From: Marinobacter sp. DY40_1A1
GTDB lineage: Bacteria > Pseudomonadota > Gammaproteobacteria > Pseudomonadales > Oleiphilaceae
Assembly (NCBI RefSeq): GCF_016597815.1
Contig: NZ_VCHA01000009.1
Coordinates: 1 to 46,661 of the forward strand
Reading direction: 5' to 3'
DNA length: 46,661 nt
The translations under genes were made by a program, and so were the position numbers. Positions 1-6,974 of the stretch are shown in pieces (the stretch's first letter is position 1; each line of letters begins with the position of its first letter). Below the pieces are notes generated by a model, which had not been told where the DNA came from, did not search any database, and saw only the letters and a list, made by a program, of their open reading frames with translations.

Positions 1-1
1 C

Positions 2-958
2 GTTCTGATCGGAATTCCTATCGTACTTTGGTTATGCCTTTCGTGGCGGGAAGCGGCGAATAACCTGCAGCGACTGCCTTGGTGGCGAGGCATCCTGATG
101 ACGGCCGCTCTGGTCTGCCCCTGGTACATATTGGCTGAGCTCAAAACCCCCGGGTTTCTGGACTACTTTATCTTAGGGGAGCATGTGCGTCGGTTTCTGG
201 ATCCCGGATGGGCGGGAGATCTCTACGGCAGCGCCCATAATCAACCCAAAGGCATGATCTGGATGTTCTGGTTGTGGGCTTCGTTCCCGTGGGGCTTCGT
301 TGCGTTGGTGAGTCTGGCACTTGCATGGTTCAGGGGGAAAAGACGCGGTATTGTAAACAACACAATATCAAATCCGGGTATAAGCTTTTTATTGGTCAGC
401 GCGCTGGCACCCATGCTGTTTTTTACGCTCGCGGGCAATACGCTCTGGACTTACATATTACCGTCACTGCCGTTTACAGCTATTTTGATCGGCCGTTGGG
501 CGTCGGAATGTCAGGCTTTCCGATTGGCTCGCTTACGGGGTGGTTTGGTGGCATTGGTCCCGGTTTTACTGACCGTGTTCGTTAGTCTGACCGCCACGGG
601 TTGGCAGTCGCTCAAGACAGAGAAAGCGCTGGTAAGCTATTATCAGTTGACCCGGACAGCCGACGACAGCCCGTTGATCTATCTGGATGACCTGCCATTT
701 TCAGCGAGATTCTACTCAGGCGGAACAGCTCTGGAAATGACAAAGGGCGGGTTGAGCAACCTACAGACGGCCGAGGCGTATCAGCGCTTGTATGTTGTAG
801 TTCCCAGAACCTGGTCTGACGAAAAAGTAGCAGGCTTAGCCTCTTCCGCTCGAAAGGTCATGGAGAATAGACGCTATCAATTGTTGGTCATTCCCGGATT
901 GCTGCACGACCAGCAATCTGTATCTGACGCCAACGGAGTTCGCTCGAGTGACATCTAA
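2..958 (+). CDS. ArnT-like membrane glycosyltransferase (GT83/PMT family), C-terminal part
   Basis: The reading frame is open from the left edge, so the N-terminus lies outside the window; the first ATG at 98 is internal. The visible 318 residues are strongly hydrophobic with several membrane spans and a periplasmic tail. The segment FILGEHVRRF followed by a YGSAHNQPKG stretch and FPW resembles the lipid-linked sugar transferases of the ArnT family ('WVEHIQRF' region), which move a polyprenyl-phosphate sugar onto lipid A or another acceptor on the periplasmic face. Acceptor and sugar cannot be read from this fragment. It overlaps the downstream response regulator by 11 bases, suggesting an operon with the two-component pair. 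Family assignment is fairly secure; ArnT itself is not proven. Confidence 0.75.
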   Translation, partial: VLIGIPIVLWLCLSWREAANNLQRLPWWRGILMTAALVCPWYILAELKTPGFLDYFILGEHVRRFLDPGWAGDLYGSAHNQPKGMIWMFWLWASFPWGFVALVSLALAWFRGKRRGIVNNTISNPGISFLLVSALAPMLFFTLAGNTLWTYILPSLPFTAILIGRWASECQAFRLARLRGGLVALVPVLLTVFVSLTATGWQSLKTEKALVSYYQLTRTADDSPLIYLDDLPFSARFYSGGTALEMTKGGLSNLQTAEAYQRLYVVVPRTWSDEKVAGLASSARKVMENRRYQLLVIPGLLHDQQSVSDANGVRSSDI

Positions 959-1667
959 TCAACCACAGCTCAGACTATTAATCGTTGAAGACCAGGTAGA
1001 TCTTGCGGAAAACCTGTTCGAATTTCTGGGTGAAGATCGCTACGCACTGGACTTTGCTGCTGACGGCTTGACCGCATTGCACCTACTGGCCACGCAAAGC
1101 TATGACGTTATTGTGCTCGACCTGATGCTACCCGGCGTCAATGGTTATGATATTTGCAAACGTATCCGCAACGACCTGCAGTGTCAGACCCCTGTTATTC
1201 TGATGACGGCTCTGAGCGGTCTGCCCGATAAAGAAAAAGGGTTTGATTGCGGTGCAGATGATTACCTCGTGAAGCCCTTTGAACTGCGTGAGTTGCAACT
1301 ACGAGTTGAAGCTCTGCATCGGCGCTATGCGCCACAGAGGCCGATCCTGTCAGCGGGCGATATTCGGTTTGATCCTGGCACGCTGGAAGTAGAGTTGAAC
1401 GGGTTGAAAACGGCTTTGTCTGGCACACCTGCCCGTCTGTTTGAAATGCTGGTTCGTGCGTATCCGAGTTTTCTCAGCCATGAAGCATTGAGCGATGCTT
1501 TATGGGGATCTCGTCATGGGGAAATGGAAGGAAACAGCCTCCGTACCCATATCTACACACTTCGAAAGTCGCTGCAGGCAGGCCTGGGTAAAGGCCTGGT
1601 AAAAACCATCCATGGGAGGGGATACAGCTTGGAAGTTCCTGAGAAAGCGCGCGCGGGCTCACCATGA
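948..1667 (+). CDS. OmpR-family response regulator
   Basis: This is a 239-residue DNA-binding response regulator. The receiver domain (about 8-122) has the acidic pair E14/D15, phosphoacceptor D58 in VIVLDLMLPG, T87 and K109 in YLVKPF. A winged-helix output domain follows (about 135-232), ending in the typical TIHGRGYSL beta hairpin. The start is a GTG inside the end of the glycosyltransferase gene, and the stop overlaps the kinase start by four bases (ATGA), so the three genes are probably translationally coupled. A membrane-modifying enzyme beside it fits envelope-stress regulators such as ColR or PmrA, but the subgroup cannot be settled by eye. Confidence 0.93.
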   Translation: MTSNQPQLRLLIVEDQVDLAENLFEFLGEDRYALDFAADGLTALHLLATQSYDVIVLDLMLPGVNGYDICKRIRNDLQCQTPVILMTALSGLPDKEKGFDCGADDYLVKPFELRELQLRVEALHRRYAPQRPILSAGDIRFDPGTLEVELNGLKTALSGTPARLFEMLVRAYPSFLSHEALSDALWGSRHGEMEGNSLRTHIYTLRKSLQAGLGKGLVKTIHGRGYSLEVPEKARAGSP

Positions 1668-2953
1668 AGTCATCCTTGACCCAGCGCCTGGCCCGAACTC
1701 TGTTTTTCCTGATTGCCGCCACCACAGCGACCTCAATGATTATTGTTGAGGTGTTTGTTTATGATGTTGAAGACACCATTCTGGATCTGGAACTCAAGGC
1801 GGAGGCCGAGTATTTCACGGAGAAACTCCGGGAAGGACGCTTTCAACCCATAAAAACAGCACAGCTGGAGGTTGTTTTCCTGCCTGAAGGCGAGGCGGAA
1901 GCTTTGCTCCCGGAATATTTCCGCAGCCGCCATTTGCCATTTTCCCAGGAAGTAGAGATAGGCCAGACAACGCTGCTGATAGTGGGAGAGCAGTTGGAGT
2001 CCCCCGATGGTAAGCTTTTCCTGGCCCAGGATATTACGATTATGGAAAATCGTGAGGCGCTGGTACAGCTAGCTCTGGCTGGTGTCGCTGGTTTCATGCT
2101 CCTGATTGGCTTTATTGTTGCCCGCTCTGGAGCCGGGTACTTGATACGCCCTTTCAAGAAGTTAACTCGTGAAGTCCTTAACACAACCCCCGGTTCGTCG
2201 ATGCTGCAAATTACCACGGATTACCGTGATCGGGAGTTTTGCGACATTGCTCAGGCTTTTAACCGCTTCCTGTCAGAACTTGAACATCACATTGAGCGTG
2301 AGAAATCATTTGTGAAACTTGCCAGCCATGAACTTCGCACACCTTTGGCTGTGATGAGTGGTGCTCTGAATGTGTTGGAACAGCGGCAAAGTCTGTCAGC
2401 GGCAGACCAGAAAACCCTTGCCCGTATTCGCCGTGCTATGCAGACCATGCGCGACGATACGGAGGTTTTGCTTGAACTTGCTCGCAGTGAAGCGACCGAA
2501 AGCGACGTGAGAACCATTGTGCTGCAAGAGGTCGTCCAGAACACTATTGATGATCTTGAGCATGGGCAGCCGGATCATGCTGGACGAATCACGGTTTATA
2601 ACAACAGCCCGGGGTTGAGAGTCACAACACATCCCGCTCTGGTGCGTATGTTAGTGCGCAACCTGTTGCAAAATGCACTTCGACACACCCGTGCCGAAGT
2701 GGAGGTTAGAATGATCGAGAACCGAATTTCGGTGCGAGACTTCGGATCCGGGCTTCCCATCAAAGTAACTGAACGCCTGAGTTCTGTTGTTGCGCCCAGC
2801 GCCAACAACTCCAAGCCTGGAGAGTTCAGCAGCGCCACTTTTGGGTTACTGATCGTCCGGTTGGTTTGTGAACGACTGGGCTGGGATCTGGAGATTGCGC
2901 AGTCGGACAATGAAGGCACAGAGTTTCTGATCCACGTTCATAACTTTGTCTGA
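1664..2953 (+). CDS. Sensor histidine kinase
   Basis: A 429-residue membrane kinase and partner of the preceding regulator. Two membrane segments (about 9-30 and 134-154) enclose a roughly 100-residue periplasmic sensor. A HAMP-like linker follows, then the H-box SHELRTPL with phospho-histidine H222, an N-box (RNLLQNALRHT, about 331-341) and a DFGSGLP G-box. Between the G1 and G2 boxes lies a short loop rich in Ser, Ala and Asn. The gene overlaps the regulator by four bases. Its last 16 bases overlap the end of the convergent LtaS-like gene. The architecture resembles ColS or PmrB; the signal it senses is unknown. Confidence 0.92.
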   Translation: MKSSLTQRLARTLFFLIAATTATSMIIVEVFVYDVEDTILDLELKAEAEYFTEKLREGRFQPIKTAQLEVVFLPEGEAEALLPEYFRSRHLPFSQEVEIGQTTLLIVGEQLESPDGKLFLAQDITIMENREALVQLALAGVAGFMLLIGFIVARSGAGYLIRPFKKLTREVLNTTPGSSMLQITTDYRDREFCDIAQAFNRFLSELEHHIEREKSFVKLASHELRTPLAVMSGALNVLEQRQSLSAADQKTLARIRRAMQTMRDDTEVLLELARSEATESDVRTIVLQEVVQNTIDDLEHGQPDHAGRITVYNNSPGLRVTTHPALVRMLVRNLLQNALRHTRAEVEVRMIENRISVRDFGSGLPIKVTERLSSVVAPSANNSKPGEFSSATFGLLIVRLVCERLGWDLEIAQSDNEGTEFLIHVHNFV

Positions 2954-4953
2954 CTGGTTGCATCAGGTAACCCGTAGGCTTTTTTCCGATACAGGTTAAG
3001 AGGGAGCAGAGCATGAGCCAGAGCTGTTATTGTGGCCGTTTCTTGCGGCGCACCTTCGAGATATCGAGTGCTTCCTGTTTCTCTTGAATAAACCCCTGCC
3101 AGCGGCTTTTGATTAGGGCGTAATACCGTCACGTTGAAGTCGTTGTCCATCCATGCGTAGTAATCGTTGAACTGCATAACCGCCCGGCCGGGTGCGTCCG
3201 GAAACTTCACCAGATCACGCCCTACCATGGGGTTCTCACTGGCAATACCCATGAGCGAAAGCAGCGTCGGTGCGAGATCAATCTGGCTTGTAATTGTTTC
3301 GATGCGCCGGCTTTCCATATCTGCTCCGAGTATCAGCCCCGGAATCTGAAAGTTCTTGATGGGGACCAACTCATCCCCCCAAACTCTGGCGTCGTGATCA
3401 GCCACAATCAAAAACAGAGTATCTTTCCAATAGTCGCTGTTCCGTGCGGTGTCTATGAAATCACCCAAGGCATGATCCGCGTATTTGACGGCATTATTGA
3501 CGGTGTTTTTCTCTTCGTCGTACTGCTCAATTCTGTTGTCCGGGTATTCGAACGGTGTATGATTTGATGACGAGAACACCAGTCGGAAAAAGGGTTCTCC
3601 GGAGGCATGAAGCTTTTGGAGGTCTTCGTGGGTTTTTGCAAATACATCTTCATCGCTTACGCCCCAGCTTCCGGTAAAAGCGGGATTGGTGTAGTTCTGC
3701 TGATCCAGGATCTTGTCAAAGCCATTGCCCGAGAAAAAACTGCGCATATTGTCAAAATGCGCTTCTCCACCATAGATAAAACCCGTGTCGTAGCCTTCGT
3801 GTTTTAACAAATCAGCCAGCGTGAAAAAGCCGGTTTGAGACAGAGACAGTTTAACCACACTGCGAGCCGGAGATGGCAGGAAACCCGATACCACAGCCTC
3901 TATACCCCGAACAGAGCGTGTACCCGTTGCATAAAGATTCTCGAACCACCAACCAGACTCCTTCAAAGCCTCCAGGCGAGGCGTGACCGGACGGCCACCT
4001 AACGATTCAACAAAAGTCGCGCCCAGGCTTTCCTCCAGAACAATCACCAGATTATGAGGGCGCAGTCGCTCTTTTACAGGCGTTTGATGGTGCAACGTCG
4101 GAAATTGCGTGGAATTGAATTCGGCTCCACTGAGCCATGGTGCGCTCCTGACCTCTTTCAGTATTTCGGACATTGCCATTTGACCGTAACGGGCACCTGC
4201 ATCTTCCTCATGCTTGAGGTTGTAGACCGCGAATGCAACGGACCAGGATGAGTTGATAATCAGAGAATTCACGAGGGCATCGGAAGTCAGTGCAAACATT
4301 GCCGGATTGGCGGGGCGATGGCCAGTGGTGGAGCGAACGCTCATGAACACAGCGAGAACTACGATGGGCCATACCAGGATTGCTTTACGGTAGTTACCAG
4401 GAGAGGTCTCTTGCTCCCACGGCTGCATCAGCCAGGCGAATAGAATGGTCAGTGAAATGCACAGAATGATCCCTAAGGCTACGGTAGGTAGATAGCCCTC
4501 CCACAGCATACTCAGCACTTCTTTGGGATAGTTCAGGTATTCAATAAACAAGCGGTTGGGCCGTGTATCGTACTCGGCGATGAAGGTCGGCGTGGAAAGT
4601 TCCATGAAAAGAAATGTGAAAACGACAATCAGCGCCCAAAAGGACGTCAGGCGCTTCCAAACTGGCCAGCTGAAACGATGACCCAGAATCGGTAGAAGCA
4701 ATACCAGAGGTGCCACTACCATGCCAGCCATGATCAGATCCGCTCGAAGTCCATGGAGAAAGATACCAGGCCATACCGATGTCTCTACCACCCGGTCGAA
4801 CTGCCATGCCACCAACAGTGCTCTGGAAAGGCTACCGATGAGAAGTATTTTAAAAAACAGCATTAATATCGGAGCGTAGGCTCCGGCCCAACTGACCCCG
4901 CGGTACATGCGCTCGCGTAGGGAGTGATTTCTGAAAGGGAGGGATGAAGACAT
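2938..4953 (-). CDS. LtaS/MdoB-like membrane phosphoglycerol (or phosphoethanolamine-type) transferase
   Basis: This is a 671-residue alkaline-phosphatase-superfamily enzyme. About five membrane helices (residues 25-205) precede an extracytoplasmic sulfatase domain. Visible active-site elements are VLEES (E307/E308), the candidate nucleophile T345 in TGTRS, and D519/H520 in ADHDAR, matching the metal site of lipoteichoic-acid-synthase-like proteins. Gram-negative members move phosphoglycerol or related groups onto membrane-derived glucans or lipids; the acceptor here is not known. The start at 4953 has no clear Shine-Dalgarno. It lies one base from a large nested inverted repeat (4955-5008) that could hide the initiation region. 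The 3' end overlaps the kinase gene on the other strand by 16 bases. Confidence 0.85.
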   Translation of the reverse strand: MSSSLPFRNHSLRERMYRGVSWAGAYAPILMLFFKILLIGSLSRALLVAWQFDRVVETSVWPGIFLHGLRADLIMAGMVVAPLVLLLPILGHRFSWPVWKRLTSFWALIVVFTFLFMELSTPTFIAEYDTRPNRLFIEYLNYPKEVLSMLWEGYLPTVALGIILCISLTILFAWLMQPWEQETSPGNYRKAILVWPIVVLAVFMSVRSTTGHRPANPAMFALTSDALVNSLIINSSWSVAFAVYNLKHEEDAGARYGQMAMSEILKEVRSAPWLSGAEFNSTQFPTLHHQTPVKERLRPHNLVIVLEESLGATFVESLGGRPVTPRLEALKESGWWFENLYATGTRSVRGIEAVVSGFLPSPARSVVKLSLSQTGFFTLADLLKHEGYDTGFIYGGEAHFDNMRSFFSGNGFDKILDQQNYTNPAFTGSWGVSDEDVFAKTHEDLQKLHASGEPFFRLVFSSSNHTPFEYPDNRIEQYDEEKNTVNNAVKYADHALGDFIDTARNSDYWKDTLFLIVADHDARVWGDELVPIKNFQIPGLILGADMESRRIETITSQIDLAPTLLSLMGIASENPMVGRDLVKFPDAPGRAVMQFNDYYAWMDNDFNVTVLRPNQKPLAGVYSRETGSTRYLEGAPQETATITALAHALLPLNLYRKKAYGLPDATSQTKL

Positions 4954-4954
4954 G

Positions 4955-5008
4955 TCTGCACTCGCATTTAGAGAGTTCGCCAGAGCGAATCATTAATGAG
5001 AGTGCAGA
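4955..5008 (-). promoter_or_regulatory. Nested hairpin abutting the LtaS-like start codon
   Basis: The outer arms TCTGCACTC (4955-4963) and GAGTGCAGA (5000-5008) are perfectly complementary. After one mismatch they continue as CATT (4965-4968) and AATG (4995-4998). Inside is a second hairpin, TTCGC (4976-4980) with GCGAA (4985-4989), loop CAGA. On the minus strand this is the RNA just upstream of the ATG at 4953. A role in translation control or as a DNA operator is inference. Confidence 0.5.
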
Positions 5009-5078
5009 ATAGAGGGATGTGTGTCAGAGCTAGCTCAGAAAAATATCAAGAAATCGTCAAGATTCGTAGTATTCCGGT

Positions 5079-5288
5079 TCACGATCGTCCCAGAGACTCG
5101 GAGCAACTATAGAAAGGAACAAAAGGATACATGCGGCCCTTTCGATACTTCATCCTCCAGTATTTCCCCGACGGCTGGATATCCAGATACAGGCCGGCTC
5201 CATCAGAGAGTTTGGTTCGTTTGCCGAGTTTCTCGAACTTCGCGGATTGGACTTTTCTATCGGTCAGAAGGTTCAGCGGTCTAGACAT
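5079..5288 (-). pseudogene. Integrase remnant, N-terminal DUF4102 fragment only
   Basis: The 69-codon frame opens with an N-terminal arm-binding segment of P4-type tyrosine recombinases: LTDRKVQSAK, then KLSDGAGLYLDIQPSGKYWR. Similarity stops near residue 50 (around 5138); the remaining residues look random before the stop. The catalytic domain with its Arg-His-Arg-Tyr residues is missing, since the LtaS-like gene begins 125 bases beyond. The ATG at 5288 faces tRNA-Arg(CCU), 193 bases away, the usual arrangement for an element integrated at a tRNA 3' end. This is therefore a deletion-truncated integrase and not a functional small protein. I could not find the matching distal att copy. Confidence 0.8.
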
Positions 5289-5310
5289 GACGGGGCTTAA
5301 ACTCTTTTTG

Positions 5311-5368
5311 GGGGTGCAAAATCTGCTATAACGGGGTGCATTTCAGATTGCACCCCAAGATGCACCCC
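5311..5368. repeat. Four GGGGTGCA/TGCACCCC repeats upstream of the integrase remnant
   Basis: Two direct copies of GGGGTGCA (5311-5318 and 5333-5340) are followed by two inverted copies, TGCACCCC (5349-5356 and 5361-5368). They lie between the integrase start and the tRNA gene. The position and arrangement fit arm-type integrase binding sites or an autoregulatory operator left from the island. They can also pair as hairpins, so a structural role cannot be excluded. Confidence 0.55.
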
Positions 5369-5481
5369 CAGAACGTGTAGATTGGGGCGGAATATTGTGG
5401 ATCGATAAGGATGGATTATTCGGTAAAAATCTTTAAAAACAGTGGTTTATTGTGGGTTTCGGACTGGTGCGGAAGGGTAAC

Positions 5482-5558
5482 TGGTGCCCTCGGCAGGACT
5501 CGAACCTGCTACCTTCCCCTTAGGAGGGGGACGCTCTATCCAGATGAGCTACGAAGGC
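5482..5558 (-). tRNA. tRNA-Arg (anticodon CCU)
   Basis: The minus strand folds into a complete 77-base cloverleaf with an encoded CCA end (5482-5484 on the complement). The acceptor stem is GCCTTCG/CGAGGGC with one U-G wobble. The D-arm is GCTC/GAGC, the anticodon stem TCCCC/GGGGA carries loop CTCCTAA, and the T-arm is GCAGG/CCTGC with loop TTCGAGT. Anticodon CCT reads AGG, arginine. The truncated integrase beside its 3' end marks this tRNA as a past integration site. Confidence 0.95.
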
Positions 5559-5578
5559 GCTTCTTTAAGAAGATCGGT

Positions 5579-5607
5579 ATGATAACGGCCTGAGGCTTAT
5601 GGCTCAA
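5579..5607 (-). promoter_or_regulatory. Putative sigma-70 promoter of tRNA-Arg
   Basis: On the minus strand a TTGAGC -35 (5602-5607) is separated by exactly 17 bases from a TATCAT -10 (5579-5584). Transcription would begin near 5571, about 12 bases ahead of the mature tRNA. The call rests on consensus match and spacing only. Confidence 0.5.
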
Positions 5608-5644
5608 GGTGTTACCGTGATTTCTGTTGCTCTGGGAGCGTGCT

Positions 5645-6352
5645 TTGTCTGATCCTTTCTCGTTAAGCATTATTGTACCTGTCTGGATGGAGGCTGCAGG
5701 TATTCTGGAGACACTTGAGGCCCTTCAACCGTTACGCGCCCGAGGCCACGAACTGATTGTAGTGGATGCCGGTAGTCCCGATGGTACCGCCGCACTGGCT
5801 AGCCCATTTGCGAGCAGCGTTGTTCAGTCTGGAAGGGGGAGGGCTGTGCAGATGAACGCAGGTGCTTCTGTTGCCAAGGGCGATGTCCTTCTGTTTCTTC
5901 ATGCGGATACCCGCCTTCCTCTAAACGCCTTGGAGTGCCTGACAAGTTTTTTTCGAAGCGATAGGGCCTGGGGTCGTTTCAATGCGCGATTGAGCGGACG
6001 TGGAGTGATGTTCCAGACCATCGCCTGGTTTATGAACCAGCGCTCACGGCTAACGGGCATTTGCACGGGCGATCAGGCGCTGTTTGTGCGCAGGGATGTG
6101 TTTGAAGCCCTCGGGGGATTCGAGCCTGTGCCCATCATGGAAGATATTGAGATTTCCCGCCGGCTTCGGCTTGTTTCCCGCCCTTACTGCATAAAGAACC
6201 CAGTCATAACGGATAGCCGGCGCTGGGAGCAGGGCGGTGTCTGGCACACGATTTTTCTTATGTGGCGTATGCGCTGGCGATATTGGCGCGGGGAGTCCCC
6301 GGAAACCCTTGCTCACTCCTACCGGTCGGATGTTCGAAATGGCAAAGACTAA
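5645..6352 (+). CDS. TIGR04283-type glycosyltransferase (rSAM/selenodomain-associated transferase 2)
   Basis: A 235-residue GT2-fold enzyme. It begins SLSIIVPVW with the ELIVVDAGSPDGT nucleotide-sugar loop. HADTRLP supplies the DXD-like metal motif and the acceptor-side acid is in PIMEDIEISRRL. I place the start at TTG 5645 because GGGAG (5633-5637) sits seven bases upstream; the longer frame from TTG 5627 has no ribosome site. The subfamily is usually a partner of TIGR04282 proteins, and exactly such a gene follows with a 14-base overlap. Donor, acceptor and pathway are not established for this family. No radical-SAM partner is present in the window. Confidence 0.85.
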   Translation: MSDPFSLSIIVPVWMEAAGILETLEALQPLRARGHELIVVDAGSPDGTAALASPFASSVVQSGRGRAVQMNAGASVAKGDVLLFLHADTRLPLNALECLTSFFRSDRAWGRFNARLSGRGVMFQTIAWFMNQRSRLTGICTGDQALFVRRDVFEALGGFEPVPIMEDIEISRRLRLVSRPYCIKNPVITDSRRWEQGGVWHTIFLMWRMRWRYWRGESPETLAHSYRSDVRNGKD

Positions 6353-6974
6353 CTCTTCTAATGCAGTGTTGATGCAGTTTGCTAAATGGCCGGAAGCGGG
6401 CCGGGTAAAAACGCGCCTTATACCTGCGCTGGGTGTTGATGGGGCTTTGAGAGCACATTTAACACTTACGCTTGCGGTGCTCGAAAACCTGCATCGTTCA
6501 GGTCTTACAGTGCAGTTCTGGTGGGATAGAGAGGTAGAGTCTGTTCCTGTTGATGCGGTAGAGGTTGTTGGCGCCATTGAGCAACGGGGGCTGGAGCAGC
6601 GCATACAGCAGGGCGCTAATCTGGGGAGTCGCATGCTAAATGCTCTGCAGAGCGGCCTTCAATCACACGCCCACGCATTAATTGTGGGCAGCGATTGCCC
6701 ATCGGTCGATTCGGCCTATGTGCACCAGGCGGTGTCTGGCCTTGAACACTACGATGTGGTCCTGGGGCCGTCTGATGACGGTGGTTACGTGCTGATTGGT
6801 GCTCGCCGGATTGTTCCTGGCATGCTTGATGGCATCGAGTGGGGCACTGAGGGCGTACTCGAGCAAACCTGCATTCGGCTGAAAAAACTGGGGCTCAGCA
6901 TTGGTTTGCTGGAGCCCCGTTGGGATGTGGATGAGCCAGAGGATTGGGCGCGCTTTCAGCTTACTTTGCAGTAA
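6339..6974 (+). CDS. TIGR04282/DUF2064 transferase (rSAM/selenodomain-associated transferase 1)
   Basis: A 211-residue nucleotidyl/glycosyltransferase-A-like protein. Family hallmarks are FAKWPEAGRVKTRL near the N-terminus, IVGSDCPSVD in the middle and LGPSDDGGYVLIG near the nucleotide site. ATG 6339 is chosen because the family motif starts about a dozen residues after it and a GGTCGGA stretch lies about eight bases upstream; ATG 6330 is possible. It overlaps the preceding glycosyltransferase by 14 bases, so the two are co-translated. Its end overlaps the convergent M16 protease by 14 bases. The biochemical reaction is unknown. Confidence 0.85.
   Translation: MAKTNSSNAVLMQFAKWPEAGRVKTRLIPALGVDGALRAHLTLTLAVLENLHRSGLTVQFWWDREVESVPVDAVEVVGAIEQRGLEQRIQQGANLGSRMLNALQSGLQSHAHALIVGSDCPSVDSAYVHQAVSGLEHYDVVLGPSDDGGYVLIGARRIVPGMLDGIEWGTEGVLEQTCIRLKKLGLSIGLLEPRWDVDEPEDWARFQLTLQ

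Noticed and set aside
5464..5487. att direct repeat CTGGTGC beside the tRNA
   Set aside because: Two copies of seven bases 17 apart are too short and both lie on one side of the integrase; not convincing as attL/attR.
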